A stretch of 36,223 bases of DNA, taken from positions 1-36,223 of the forward strand of contig DYFX01000003.1 in assembly GCA_020724945.1 (NCBI GenBank). Direction: 5' to 3'. Below are positions 1 to 9,734 of this stretch, piece after piece. The notes under the pieces were generated by a model, which saw only the letters and a program-made list of their open reading frames with translations, was not told where the DNA came from and made no database searches. The position numbers and the translations under genes were made by a program. The number at the start of each line of letters is the position of its first letter. Position 1 is the first letter of the stretch. Source of the DNA: Candidatus Paceibacter sp. (lineage in GTDB: Bacteria > Patescibacteriota > Patescibacteriia > SG8-24 > DYFX01).

Positions 1-113
1 GCACCGACAACGCCGCCATGATCGCCATGGCCGGATATTTCCGCCTCTCCAAGAAGAAGCAGGACGGCTGGAAGGGCATCGCGCCCGACCCGTCCTGGGA
101 ACTCGGCCGTTGA
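1..113 (+). CDS. tsaD: TsaD, C-terminal end (partial)
   Basis: The frame beginning at base 3 is open from the window edge and ends at TGA 111-113. It encodes about 36 residues starting TDNAAMIAMAGYF, which matches the conserved C-terminal segment of TsaD/Gcp/Kae1, the ATPase-fold subunit that transfers threonylcarbamoyl to A37 of ANN-decoding tRNAs. The D-N-A-A-M-I-A motif is characteristic of that family and lies close to its metal/nucleotide site. The next gene, tsaE, starts two bases after the stop and belongs to the same pathway, which supports the call. Only the tail is visible, so nothing can be said about the rest of the protein. Confidence 0.85.
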   Translation, partial: TDNAAMIAMAGYFRLSKKKQDGWKGIAPDPSWELGR

Positions 114-114
114 T

Positions 115-576
115 ATGGAACGCCACATCACCTCGAAACCTGGAGAGACCGCGAAGATCGCCGCCGCGCTGGCCAAGCGCATGAAGGGCGGCGAAGTCCT
201 GGCGCTCATCGGGAATCTCGGCGCCGGCAAGACGACCTTCGCGCAGGCGTTCGCCAGGACCCTCGGCGTCCGCCACCGCATCCAGAGCCCGACCTTCATC
301 TTCATGCATGAGCACCGTCTGGACCGGAAAAGCGACCCCGCGTATTTCGTGCACGCCGACGCCTACCGCGGCGGCGTCGCGGAACTGCGCTCCATCGGCC
401 TCGCGGAATACTTCGGCCGACCGGACGCCGTCGTCCTCGTCGAATGGGCCGACCGCGTGAAGTCGATGCTTCCCAAGAAGACGATCACGGTCCGCTTGAA
501 GCATCTCGGAGGCGACCGGCGCGAAGTGACGATCGCTGGGGCGCCGGCCGCGGCGAACCGGAGGCCGAGGGGTTGA
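115..576 (+). CDS. tsaE: TsaE, tRNA threonylcarbamoyladenosine biosynthesis ATPase
   Basis: 153 residues, the usual size for TsaE, the P-loop ATPase that drives the TsaB-TsaD complex through its t6A catalytic cycle. The Walker A motif GNLGAGKT is at residues 33-40, followed by the family motifs SPTF (58-61), an H-x-D-A-Y-R segment near 80-85 and VEWADR (109-114). The ATG lies two bases after the tsaD stop with no Shine-Dalgarno, so the two genes are probably co-transcribed, with translational coupling. The tail after about residue 140 is Arg/Ala-rich and unconserved. The stop codon overlaps the -35 element of the promoter for the next gene. Confidence 0.93.
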   Translation: MERHITSKPGETAKIAAALAKRMKGGEVLALIGNLGAGKTTFAQAFARTLGVRHRIQSPTFIFMHEHRLDRKSDPAYFVHADAYRGGVAELRSIGLAEYFGRPDAVVLVEWADRVKSMLPKKTITVRLKHLGGDRREVTIAGAPAAANRRPRG

Positions 577-601
577 ACGATCCGGCCGGAAGTGCTAGCT
601 T
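573..601 (+). promoter_or_regulatory. Sigma70-type promoter for the 509-residue protein
   Basis: TTGAAC (573-578), 17-bp spacer, TAGCTT (596-601). The -35 overlaps the tsaE stop codon. The predicted start near 608 leaves a leader of about 35 nt containing AAGGAGG before ATG 643. Confidence 0.6.
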
Positions 602-633
602 CGTAAGGAGTCCTTTTCACCGACCGTACGAAG
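599..633 (+). promoter_or_regulatory. Inverted repeat across the start site, possible operator
   Basis: CTTCGTA (599-605) and TACGAAG (627-633) are perfect inverted repeats separated by 21 bases. The left arm overlaps the -10 and the right arm runs into the Shine-Dalgarno. The left arm would be mostly upstream of the transcript, so a DNA-binding site is likelier than an RNA hairpin. It could also be chance. Confidence 0.3.
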
Positions 634-642
634 GAGGAAACC

Positions 643-2172
643 ATGGGCAAGTACCTGCGGATCAAGAACCGCGGGGAGTGCCCGCGGCTCTATCTGACCC
701 TGCTCGGAGCGACGACCAAGGGCGACAGGATGGACGACCCGTCCCAGGGCGGATGGTTCGGCTCGGGGACGAAATTCGCCCCCGTGGCCGCGCTCAACCT
801 GGGCATCAGCGTCGCCGTCGCCTCGCGCGACGAGGGAGGCCGGTACTTCATCCAGTACCTCGCCGAGAAGCGCAAGCTGCCGGGCAAGACGATCAAGCAG
901 ATCGTCCTGCGCACCACCCTGCCGGATCGGAGCTTCGTCACGCGCGATACGCCGTTCACGCTCGACGCCTGCAAGAACTGGAAGGAGCCGATCGGCGACG
1001 ACGGCATGAAGGCCTTCCGCGTCCTGCGCGAGTACCTGCGCAACGCCGTCGATGCGGATCCGCAAGGCTACGCGATCGAGGAGTGCGACGAGCTCCAGTG
1101 GCCGCCGGAGGGATGGACCTATGTCTACCTCTCGGTGTCGGCGGAGATCCGCGCGATGCTGGCGGCCCCCGCCCGCTACTTCAAGTATGTCGCGCCGGAG
1201 CGTAATCCGCCGCCGCTCGCGTACTTCAAGAACGGCGCGGCCTACGCCCGCTCCGATCCGGAGCGCACGCGCCTCTTCTCGCTCGGCACGCTAGCCTTCT
1301 GCAGCGCGCACCCCCGGTATCGGGCGCGCTATGACTACAGCGTCGACGTGAAGACCGGTACCCAGGGACGCCCGCTCCTCGCCGAGGAACGGACCTTCTC
1401 GGACATGAGCCTGGTCTACTGCGAGGTCAAGAAGATGCTCGCGGCCTGGAAGGATGTCGCCGCGCTCACCGGACTGATCACGGCCATGATCGACGGCGAC
1501 GCCTCGTTCGAGGCGGAAGCGATGGGGTATCTGGACAACACGCCCAAGCTCCTCGCCGCCGCGCCGGAGTGGCTCGCCGCCTGGCGACGGGCCTACGGCG
1601 ACGACGCCGTCATCTCCTCGAACCCGTACGCGGACGAGCTCGCGCGCTACAGCTTCCGGAAGACCTCCGTGACCGTCCTGCAGCAGGGCGTCCGAAGCTT
1701 CCTGAAGGCCTGCGGCGTCCCCGAAGCCGCCGAGTGCATCCCGGGGATGGTCGTGGGACAGGAATACCGCCCCGTCGCCGACCTCGAGGATTGGGAACGC
1801 GAGCGCCTGGCGATCGCGTGCGCCATCATGCACGAGGAGTTCCCCGAATCGAAGGGCTTCGCGCTCTGCGTCTACGAGCCGATGACGGAACGGATGAAGC
1901 CGACCCTCGGCTTCGCCCGCTACGACACGGCCCAGCCCATCCTCTTCGTGCAGCGCGCCTGCATCCGCTCGTGGGACACCCTGATCGCGACGCTCGTCGT
2001 GCACGAGTGCCGCCACGCCCGCACCAAGGTCGACGACACCAAGCGCGACTTCATCGACCGGGCGGACCGCGACCTCGCGGACCTGCTCATCGAGAAGCAC
2101 GGCCTCGAGCACGAGCCCGAGGTGAGGCCGGAGGACATCAGCCTGCCCTCCGTCATCGTCGCGAAACCGTAA
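643..2172 (+). CDS. Permuted GHKL-type ATPase domain with C-terminal HExxH motif
   Basis: 509 residues, start fixed by AAGGAGG 6 bases upstream. Residues 7-60 contain N-R-G, then LLGATTK (20-26), then a glycine motif FGSGTKFA (39-46), which resemble the G1 and G2 boxes of the Bergerat fold. Residues 129-138, REYLRNAVDA, match the GHKL N-box (E-x-x-x-N-A-x-D-A), which normally comes first. The order is therefore G1-G2-N, as in a circular permutation. At 454-458 is HECRH, an HExxH zinc-protease signature preceded by a hydrophobic stretch (IATLVV), followed by an acidic segment that could hold a third ligand. No signal peptide or membrane helix is seen, so it is probably cytoplasmic. Single gene with its own promoter and terminator. 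Function unknown; ATP binding and peptidase activity are inferred from motifs only. Confidence 0.6.
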   Translation: MGKYLRIKNRGECPRLYLTLLGATTKGDRMDDPSQGGWFGSGTKFAPVAALNLGISVAVASRDEGGRYFIQYLAEKRKLPGKTIKQIVLRTTLPDRSFVTRDTPFTLDACKNWKEPIGDDGMKAFRVLREYLRNAVDADPQGYAIEECDELQWPPEGWTYVYLSVSAEIRAMLAAPARYFKYVAPERNPPPLAYFKNGAAYARSDPERTRLFSLGTLAFCSAHPRYRARYDYSVDVKTGTQGRPLLAEERTFSDMSLVYCEVKKMLAAWKDVAALTGLITAMIDGDASFEAEAMGYLDNTPKLLAAAPEWLAAWRRAYGDDAVISSNPYADELARYSFRKTSVTVLQQGVRSFLKACGVPEAAECIPGMVVGQEYRPVADLEDWERERLAIACAIMHEEFPESKGFALCVYEPMTERMKPTLGFARYDTAQPILFVQRACIRSWDTLIATLVVHECRHARTKVDDTKRDFIDRADRDLADLLIEKHGLEHEPEVRPEDISLPSVIVAKP

Positions 2173-2173
2173 A

Positions 2174-2201
2174 CCCCGCACCTTCCGGTGCGGGGTCTTT
2201 T
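2174..2201 (+). terminator. Intrinsic terminator after the 509-residue gene
   Basis: Stem CCCCGCACC (2174-2182), loop TTCC, GGTGCGGGG (2187-2195), then TCTTTT followed by CGT. It lies between converging genes; the opposite strand has a shorter T-run. Confidence 0.85.
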
Positions 2202-2206
2202 CGTCT

Positions 2207-3919
2207 CTATTCCGCGGCGGCGAGCACCTCGTCGACCGTCGTGAGGCCGTCGAGCGCCTTCAGGATGCCGTCCTGCGCCATCGTGACCATGCCCTGCTTC
2301 ACGGCGAGCTCCTGCATCTGGTACTCGGAGACGTTGCCCGTGAGGAGCAGCTTCTCGATCTCGGGGCTCATGGTGAAGATCTCGTAGATGCCCAGCCGGC
2401 CCTTGTAGCCGGAGTCGCCGCAGGTCTTGCAGCCCTTGCCCTTGTAGAACTTGGCGGCGTCGAGGTCCGGCTTCTCGCCGGCGTCGGGCGAGAGCGTCGC
2501 CATGATGTCCTTCACCTTCTTCAGCTGCTCCGGCTCGAGCTTCACCTCCTCCTTGCAGTCCTTGCAGATGCGGCGCACCAGGCGCTGTCCGATGACGGCG
2601 TTCAAGGCCGGCGCGAGGAGGAACGGCTTCACGCCCATCGAGAGGAAGCGCGGGATGGCGCCAGCCGCGCTGTTGGTGTGGATGGTGGAAATCATCAGGT
2701 GGCCGGTGAGCGCCGCTTGGATGGCGGTCTCGGCCGTCTCGAGGTCGCGGATTTCGCCGACCATGATGACATCCGGGTCCTGGCGCAGGATGGCGCGCAG
2801 GCCCTTGGCGAAGGTGTAGTCCTTGGAGAGATCGATGGGGGATTGGTTGATGCCCTCCAGGCTGTATTCGACCGGGTCTTCGAGCGTGATGATCTTCGTC
2901 TCCGCGTCGTTGAGCTTCTTCAGCGTGGCGTAGAGCGTGGTCGTCTTGCCGGAACCGGTCGGACCGGTCGTGATGATCATGCCGTTGGGGCGTTCCACCT
3001 GCGCCTTGAGCTGTTCGTACGCCTTGCCGCGGATGCCGAGATCGTCGAACGACAGGCCGATGGTCGAGGGCTTGAGGAGGCGCATCACGACGGATTCGCC
3101 GTAGGAAGTCGGGATGGTCGAGACGCGGACCTCGGTCTTCTTGCCGCCGATGAAGATGGTGAAGCGCCCGTCCTGCGGGATGTTGTTGACGTTGATCTTC
3201 AGCGCGGAGAACAGCTTGATGCGCGAGATGATGCGCGGCCAGACATCCTTGCCGAGGCGGGCGGCGTCCTGGAGCACGCCGTCGATGCGGTAGCGCACCA
3301 CGACATCCTTCTCCTCGGCCTCGATGTGCATGTCCGAGGCGTCGCCCTTGAGCGCGCCCGCGATGATGATGGTGACGGCGTCGGTGATGTCGGCGCCCTT
3401 CATCATGGCGTCCAGGTCCTTGAAGGACGCCATCTTGTCCTGGTACTTCTTCAGGTCCGCTTCGGTGATCTCGACGCCTTTCACGATCTTGCGGATCTTG
3501 GGGAGCGTGTCGTAGAGCTTCATGGCGTGGGCGAAGCTCTCCTCGGAGATGATGTACATCCCGACATTGGCGCGCGCCCGTTCGCCGACCTGATAGGCGG
3601 CTTCCTTCACCTCCGCGCGCCCCGGGTCGACGGAGGCGATGCGCACCTCGTCGCCGGTCTGCAGGAAGACGACCGTCTTGAGCTCCTTGGCCTGCTCCTG
3701 CGAGAGGAGCACGAGCGCCTCGGGCGAGATGGGGAAGCCTTTCAGGTTGATGTAGGAGACGCCCAAAAGCTGCCCGCGCTTGGCGGTCTCGCGCTCCTTG
3801 GCCTGCAGATCGAGCTCGCGCATCTTGGCGGAGAACTTCTCCTGCGCGTCCGGGGACGCGATGCTCGGCAGCTTCGATTTCTTCAGCAGGTCGTCGATCG
3901 TGGGATTGTCTCCAGGCAT
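2207..3919 (-). CDS. pilB: PilB/GspE-type type IV pilus assembly ATPase
   Basis: 570 residues, hexameric secretion-type ATPase that powers pilus extension at the cytoplasmic face. Walker A GPTGSGKTTT is at 319-328, the Asp box EDPVEY at 347-352, Walker B with DPDVIMVGEIRD at 381-392 and the His box TGHLMISTIHT at 405-415. A C-terminal zinc module has Cys at 452, 455, 497 and 500. This four-Cys module is typical of PilB/GspE and absent from PilT. The N-terminal 170 residues form the variable MshEN-like region. It follows the membrane protein gene by 39 nt; that gap contains an imperfect hairpin without a T-run and no Shine-Dalgarno. The retraction partner pilT lies about 15 kb away. Confidence 0.93.
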   Translation of the reverse strand: MPGDNPTIDDLLKKSKLPSIASPDAQEKFSAKMRELDLQAKERETAKRGQLLGVSYINLKGFPISPEALVLLSQEQAKELKTVVFLQTGDEVRIASVDPGRAEVKEAAYQVGERARANVGMYIISEESFAHAMKLYDTLPKIRKIVKGVEITEADLKKYQDKMASFKDLDAMMKGADITDAVTIIIAGALKGDASDMHIEAEEKDVVVRYRIDGVLQDAARLGKDVWPRIISRIKLFSALKINVNNIPQDGRFTIFIGGKKTEVRVSTIPTSYGESVVMRLLKPSTIGLSFDDLGIRGKAYEQLKAQVERPNGMIITTGPTGSGKTTTLYATLKKLNDAETKIITLEDPVEYSLEGINQSPIDLSKDYTFAKGLRAILRQDPDVIMVGEIRDLETAETAIQAALTGHLMISTIHTNSAAGAIPRFLSMGVKPFLLAPALNAVIGQRLVRRICKDCKEEVKLEPEQLKKVKDIMATLSPDAGEKPDLDAAKFYKGKGCKTCGDSGYKGRLGIYEIFTMSPEIEKLLLTGNVSEYQMQELAVKQGMVTMAQDGILKALDGLTTVDEVLAAAE

Positions 3920-3958
3920 CGTTGCGTGTCGTTCCCGCGAGCGCGGGGAACCCGTACC

Positions 3959-4978
3959 TTACTTCAGGAACCGGTCGAACCAGCGGGCGAGCTTGGACCT
4001 TCCGGCATGGCCGCGCTGATGGAGCTTGGTGAAGAGGTGCACCCAGACCGCGTACTGGAACGAGGCGAGGAGGCCGCCGATGAGCGCGAGGAAGAGCACG
4101 GCCGCCAGGCCGGCGAGCGCGAGGATCACGGCCACGCCCACGCCGCCTTCGATCAACGAGGCGCCGACGAGCAGCGGCAGGAGCACGATGCCGGCCACGA
4201 CGGTGGCCGCGCCGATGCCCAGCGCGGCCAGCAGGTTCACGGCGAAGAGCGCGAGCGCCGTCTCGATGCTGATGAGCCAGTACTTGCGGAAGAGCGCGAC
4301 GGCGGACTCGATGGCGGCGATGACCGGCAGGCGCTGCAGCGTGACATAGCAGGCGGCGTAGATCGTCACGAAGCCGATGATGAGGGTGAGGGGGATGAGG
4401 AGGACGAAGCCGGCCAGGTAGGAGAACGAGCTCCAGAAATTGGCGTCGGCGAGATACAGCACCGTGAGCGACAGCATCAGGTAGAAGAAGGCCAGCGTCG
4501 CCAGGCGCGCGAGGAGGTTCAGGACGAACAAGGGCCAGGCGACCTCGTTGCCGGCCGCGAAGAGCGAACCGAAGGCGGTCTTGCGCCCCCGTTCGGCGTC
4601 GCGGGCTCCGGCGATGAGCCCGCCTTGCGCGGACACCACCACCCAGACGGCCGCGGCCGCGATCCCGATGATCGTCAGCGCGGTCAGCAGGAAGATGACG
4701 ATGCCCTGCGCGCCCGCGGAGGCGAGCGCCTCGCCGATGCCGCCGGCGTCGAGCGCTTGCCAGAGGCCGAAGAAGCCTCCGAAGTCCTCGTCGAGGCCCA
4801 GGCGCCCCGTGCCTTGGACGAGGATCTCGTAGACCCCGCCGTTGCCGAGGAACGAGACGAAGAAGCCCAGAAGCCAGAGCGCCTTGTTCGCGCGCACCGT
4901 CTTCCAGGCGTCCGCCAGGATGTGGCGGTAGAACGCGCCGGTCGGTTTGGTCATATTTCCTCCGCGTGAGTCAAACAT
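3959..4978 (-). CDS. Polytopic membrane protein upstream of pilB
   Basis: 339 residues from ATG 4978. There are about six hydrophobic segments, beginning near residues 36-52 (LWLLGFFVSFLGN) and continuing with long Ala/Leu/Val-rich helices up to about residue 315, ending in a basic tail. The pattern resembles GDPD-membrane-domain-like or DUF4013-like proteins common in CPR genomes, but I do not assign a family. Two starts are plausible. ATG 4978 lies exactly 9 nt after a TATACT box, as in the leaderless genes here. An internal ATG at 4954 has GGAGG four bases upstream. It shares a strand with pilB and is probably co-transcribed; a role in the pilus is only inferred from position. Confidence 0.75.
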   Translation of the reverse strand: MFDSRGGNMTKPTGAFYRHILADAWKTVRANKALWLLGFFVSFLGNGGVYEILVQGTGRLGLDEDFGGFFGLWQALDAGGIGEALASAGAQGIVIFLLTALTIIGIAAAAVWVVVSAQGGLIAGARDAERGRKTAFGSLFAAGNEVAWPLFVLNLLARLATLAFFYLMLSLTVLYLADANFWSSFSYLAGFVLLIPLTLIIGFVTIYAACYVTLQRLPVIAAIESAVALFRKYWLISIETALALFAVNLLAALGIGAATVVAGIVLLPLLVGASLIEGGVGVAVILALAGLAAVLFLALIGGLLASFQYAVWVHLFTKLHQRGHAGRSKLARWFDRFLK

Positions 4979-4987
4979 AGTGCCCTA

Positions 4988-5016
4988 AGTATACAGGATT
5001 CCCGAGCGCCTGCCCA
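4988..5016 (-). promoter_or_regulatory. Promoter for membrane protein-pilB operon
   Basis: On the minus strand: TGGGCA (5016-5011), 17-bp spacer, TATACT (4993-4988). The -10 is near consensus and the -35 is poor. ATG 4978 is 9 nt beyond the -10. Confidence 0.5.
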
Positions 5017-5019
5017 CGC

Positions 5020-5048
5020 TTGACCGCGGCGCGGCGCGCTGGTAGGGT
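5020..5048 (+). promoter_or_regulatory. Promoter for gene at 5087
   Basis: TTGACC (5020-5025), 17-bp spacer, TAGGGT (5043-5048). It is divergent from the membrane protein-pilB promoter immediately upstream. Confidence 0.65.
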
Positions 5049-5051
5049 GAA

Positions 5052-5070
5052 CCGTCGTCACTCGCGACGG
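5052..5070 (+). promoter_or_regulatory. Leader inverted repeat before gene at 5087
   Basis: CCGTCG (5052-5057) and CGACGG (5065-5070) form a 6-bp stem between the -10 and the ribosome binding site AGGAAGG. It sits at the expected transcription start, so it could be an operator or a short 5' hairpin. Confidence 0.3.
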
Positions 5071-5086
5071 CAGGAAGGCGTCAGGC

Positions 5087-5932
5087 ATGGAGGAAACGCT
5101 GTTCGGGACCCGACTTTCCGTACCGGAAGATCCGGATCCGGCCGCGCCGGAGCTGATCGACGCGATGCATACCGCCTACCGCATCGGCCGCGACTTCCTG
5201 TGGGAGCGGCCGGACATCCCTCCGGCGCCGCCGGACGCCATCGGACGGCGGATCGAGAAGCTCTCCGGAGGATCGTCGTCGTCCTTCCACGCGGCGCTGG
5301 CCGCGTTCCATCTCGGCGCCGCGCGGCCCTCGGAGGGCTCGCGCCGGAAGTCGACGCCGCGCGTCGCGCACCTCGCCTCCGCCCAACAGGCGCTCACCCG
5401 TTCTTTCCTCGCGATGCACCGCGACGCGCTGGTCGAAGTGTTCAGCAAGAGCAAGCGCGTCGGGTTCGCCGATGTCGTCGCCTGGCGCACCACCCTCTCC
5501 GGCGCCATGGCCGTCGCCCGCGTCGCCCGCGTCCTGCATGACGCCGGAGCCCGGCTCTGGCTGCCGACGATCCGGATGGACATGCGCGACAAGATCGACC
5601 TCATCGCGGCCTTCGGCCCGGCGACGGGCGTCTGCCTCCAGGTCAAGAACGACCACGCCGCCGCCGCGACCGTCTGCACGCCCTGCGCGCCGGACGACCT
5701 CGCTACGCCCGCGGACTGTCCGCCGGAGTTCATGCGCGGCGTCCGCGACCATGCGCGGCGCGTCGGCGGCGCGTGGCACGGCCTCTTCGTCCGCGTCGGC
5801 AGCCGCGGCATCCCGTTCCAGGACCTGAAGCGGTGCCAGACCATCCGCCGCAGCCTGCTCGCCGCCGTGGCGGGACTGGTTCCCGAGGCGATCATGACCT
5901 CGGCGACCGAAACCTCGCCGCCCGCACCATAG
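5087..5932 (+). CDS. Hypothetical protein with PD-(D/E)XK nuclease-like motif
   Basis: 281 residues; the start is supported by AGGAAGG upstream. No family is recognised with certainty. Residues 164-187 contain M-D-M-R-D-K-I-D171 followed, after a hydrophobic strand and a turn, by V-C-L-Q185-V-K187. This D...(Q)xK arrangement on adjacent beta strands is the core signature of PD-(D/E)XK nuclease-like domains, and the preceding helix (about 128-152) fits that fold. Residues 60-66 are a Gly/Ser-rich linker. There is no signal peptide or membrane helix. It is monocistronic with its own promoter and terminator. If the fold is right it may cut or bind DNA or RNA, but an inactive or unrelated protein is possible. 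Confidence 0.5.
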   Translation: MEETLFGTRLSVPEDPDPAAPELIDAMHTAYRIGRDFLWERPDIPPAPPDAIGRRIEKLSGGSSSSFHAALAAFHLGAARPSEGSRRKSTPRVAHLASAQQALTRSFLAMHRDALVEVFSKSKRVGFADVVAWRTTLSGAMAVARVARVLHDAGARLWLPTIRMDMRDKIDLIAAFGPATGVCLQVKNDHAAAATVCTPCAPDDLATPADCPPEFMRGVRDHARRVGGAWHGLFVRVGSRGIPFQDLKRCQTIRRSLLAAVAGLVPEAIMTSATETSPPAP

Positions 5933-5959
5933 ACCGCGCCGCTCCCGGCCGGTCTTTTT
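5932..5959 (+). terminator. Intrinsic terminator after gene at 5087
   Basis: A GACCG...CGGTC stem with one bulge (5932-5954), starting on the last base of the stop codon, then TTTTT and CGTT. Confidence 0.8.
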
Positions 5960-5973
5960 CGTTCCGCCTCCGC

Positions 5974-6003
5974 TTGACCTCGTCTCCATCCGCGGACTAG
6001 CGT
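5974..6003 (+). promoter_or_regulatory. Promoter for gene at 6032
   Basis: TTGACC (5974-5979), 18-bp spacer, TAGCGT (5998-6003), 14 bp after the previous T-tract. Confidence 0.6.
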
Positions 6004-6031
6004 GGAAGCAGGACCTTGAAAGGAGGCCGCC

Positions 6032-6679
6032 ATGATCGATTGCGTCGATGCCATCGCCGTCCCGCAGGCGGTCACGCCCTTCGTCCGCCCGAGCGCCTCC
6101 ATCTTCACCGTCGAAGGCGGGAAGGTCCGGATGCATGTCGTCCGCGGACGCGACGAGGCGCTGCGCGTCATCGCCGAAAAGCGCGCCCAGACCCGCGACG
6201 AACGCTATCGGCTGTGCCTCGACATCGTCGAGGCGTCCATGCTGCCGGAGCGCGCCGACGCCCCGACCGTCTCCATCGCGCCATGCGCCGCCGTCCTGCA
6301 GATGCTGGAAGCGACCTACGCGGTGATGCCGGAACTCGATCGGGTCGAGGATCTCGTCTATGCCGACGCGCCCGGCCTCGACGCCTTCCGTCTGCCGCGG
6401 TCGCCGGAAATCGATTCCGGGTATGCCGTCGTCCGCACGCGGACGGGCCCTCTGCTCGAGGTGTTCCATACGCGCGCGCACGCCTTCGCGTTCGCGGAGC
6501 GCCACGACGCGTTGTTCAGCGAGGACGACCGGCGTCTCATCGACGAGGCGTTCGGCGCGAGTCCGCTCGACGACCGATCCGTGCGCGCCTCCGAGGCCTT
6601 CGGAGGCTTCGCCGCCGCCGTCATCGGCGCCCACGACCGCCTCTTCCGCCTCCTCCGCGCCGCGGCCATCCGCCGCTGA
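6032..6679 (+). CDS. Hypothetical protein, 215 residues
   Basis: I do not recognise a family. The start is fixed by AAAGGAGG 6 bases before ATG. The sequence is soluble in character, Ala/Arg/Asp-rich, with mixed alpha/beta periodicity and no Walker, zinc or other catalytic motif that I can see; there is no signal peptide or transmembrane helix. Codon use (C/G-ending, GAT-GTC-like substitutions) matches the neighbours, so there is no sign of recent transfer. It is a single unit with its own promoter and a strong terminator that also faces the end of ftsH. It may be one of a set of lineage-specific genes lodged between conserved operons. Confidence 0.65.
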   Translation: MIDCVDAIAVPQAVTPFVRPSASIFTVEGGKVRMHVVRGRDEALRVIAEKRAQTRDERYRLCLDIVEASMLPERADAPTVSIAPCAAVLQMLEATYAVMPELDRVEDLVYADAPGLDAFRLPRSPEIDSGYAVVRTRTGPLLEVFHTRAHAFAFAERHDALFSEDDRRLIDEAFGASPLDDRSVRASEAFGGFAAAVIGAHDRLFRLLRAAAIRR

Positions 6680-6686
6680 AACTCAA

Positions 6687-6716
6687 GACCGGCCCCTTTC
6701 GGGAGCCGGTCTTTTT
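6687..6716 (+). terminator. Intrinsic terminator between gene at 6032 and ftsH
   Basis: GACCGGC (6687-6693), inner CCC-TTTC-GGG, GCCGGTC (6705-6711), then TTTTT and CGTT. The converging ftsH may also use the stem from the other side, although its T-run is weak. Confidence 0.88.
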
Positions 6717-6719
6717 CGT

Positions 6720-8534
<1,815 letters not shown>

Positions 8535-8597
8535 TGGGAGATGTGGTTCGGGCCGCGGGGTCCCTGCGGGATCCGAGGCGGCCGCGCCGCGAGGCGC

Positions 8598-9734
8598 TTA
8601 ACCCTTAGATTCTTCCGTCGGCGCCTCCGCCTTGTCGGAACCGCCCTCTTCCAGCGCCTTCAGCGAGAGGCCCAGGCGGTGCTGTTCCGGCTCGATCGAG
8701 ACGATCTTGAATTTCATGGTGTCGCCGATCTTGGCGATGTCGCTCACGCTCTTCACCGGCTTCTTGGAGAGCTCGGAGATGTGGGCGAGGCCGTGGATGT
8801 CGCGGTCCAGCTCGACGAAGAAGCCGAACGGGTTGACCTTGAGCACCTTGCCTTCGACCGTGTCGCCGACCTTGTACTTCTCGCCGACCGTCTTCCAGGG
8901 GTCCTGGATGAGCTTCTTCATGGAGAGGAAGATCTTGGAGCCCTCGATGCCGATGACCTCGGCCTTGACCGTCTCGCCGACCTTCACGAGGTCGCGCGGA
9001 TGGTCGATGCGCTGCCAGGCGATCTCGGAGATGTGGACGAGGCCTTCGAGGTTGTCGAACTTCACGAAGACGCCGAAGTCCGCGATGGCCGTGATGGCGC
9101 CTTCGACGACATCGCCGACCTTGTACTTGTCGAGCACGCCCTTCTGCGCCTCTTCCCAGACGGCCTTCTCGGAGACGATGAGCTTCTCCTCGCGCTCGTT
9201 CACATCGATGATCTTGACGCCCATCGACTGTCCGACGAAGCTCTTCAGCTTCTCGAGGATCTTGATCTTGTCGCCGCCGGAGACGCGCGGGTAGTTGTCG
9301 GGGGAGAGCTGGGAGACCGGGAGGAAGCCGTTCACGTGGTTCACGCGGACGAGCAGGCCGCCCTTGTTGGCCTCGACGATCTTGGCCGGGATGACTTCGC
9401 CCGTGTCGATCATCTTGCGGAGGGTTTCCCAGGCGCGCTGCTGGCCGGCGTAGCGGAAGGAGAGCTCCACTTCGCCGAGCTCGTTCTCGAGCTCGATGAC
9501 GGTGGCTTCGACCTCGTCGCCGGGCTTCAGGCCGTCGTACTCGCCGGCTTCCGCGTAGATCTCGCGGCCGCGGACGACGCCGGTCTTGTAGCCTTCGATA
9601 TCGACGCGGATCTCGTTCTTGGCGATGGAGATGACCTTGCCTTTGACGACATCGGCGACCTTCGGAATCTTCAGCCAATCCTTGTCGGCAAGGAGGGTCT
9701 TCAGGTCGACGGCCGCGGTTTTGGTGTTGGACAT
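8598..9734 (-). CDS. rpsA: Ribosomal protein S1-like protein, four S1 domains
   Basis: 378 residues containing four tandem S1/OB-fold RNA-binding domains at roughly 17-84, 101-165, 185-255 and 270-345. Repeats three and four are the most canonical (VxGxVxxIxxFGxFVxFD...GLxHISE). Four domains is the form seen in Firmicutes-like and CPR S1 homologs, against six in E. coli. It binds mRNA on the 30S subunit, which matters here because most conserved genes in the window have no Shine-Dalgarno. No Shine-Dalgarno precedes its own ATG. It has a strong promoter and an AT-rich leader of about 90 nt. The C-terminal tail is acidic and unstructured. Confidence 0.92.
   Translation of the reverse strand: MSNTKTAAVDLKTLLADKDWLKIPKVADVVKGKVISIAKNEIRVDIEGYKTGVVRGREIYAEAGEYDGLKPGDEVEATVIELENELGEVELSFRYAGQQRAWETLRKMIDTGEVIPAKIVEANKGGLLVRVNHVNGFLPVSQLSPDNYPRVSGGDKIKILEKLKSFVGQSMGVKIIDVNEREEKLIVSEKAVWEEAQKGVLDKYKVGDVVEGAITAIADFGVFVKFDNLEGLVHISEIAWQRIDHPRDLVKVGETVKAEVIGIEGSKIFLSMKKLIQDPWKTVGEKYKVGDTVEGKVLKVNPFGFFVELDRDIHGLAHISELSKKPVKSVSDIAKIGDTMKFKIVSIEPEQHRLGLSLKALEEGGSDKAEAPTEESKG

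Noticed and set aside
2678-4969. Very long open frame on the plus strand opposite pilB and the membrane protein gene.
   Set aside because: It is antisense to two clear genes and has low-complexity Asp/Arg/Leu/Glu-rich content produced by high GC; no ribosome binding site or family motif.
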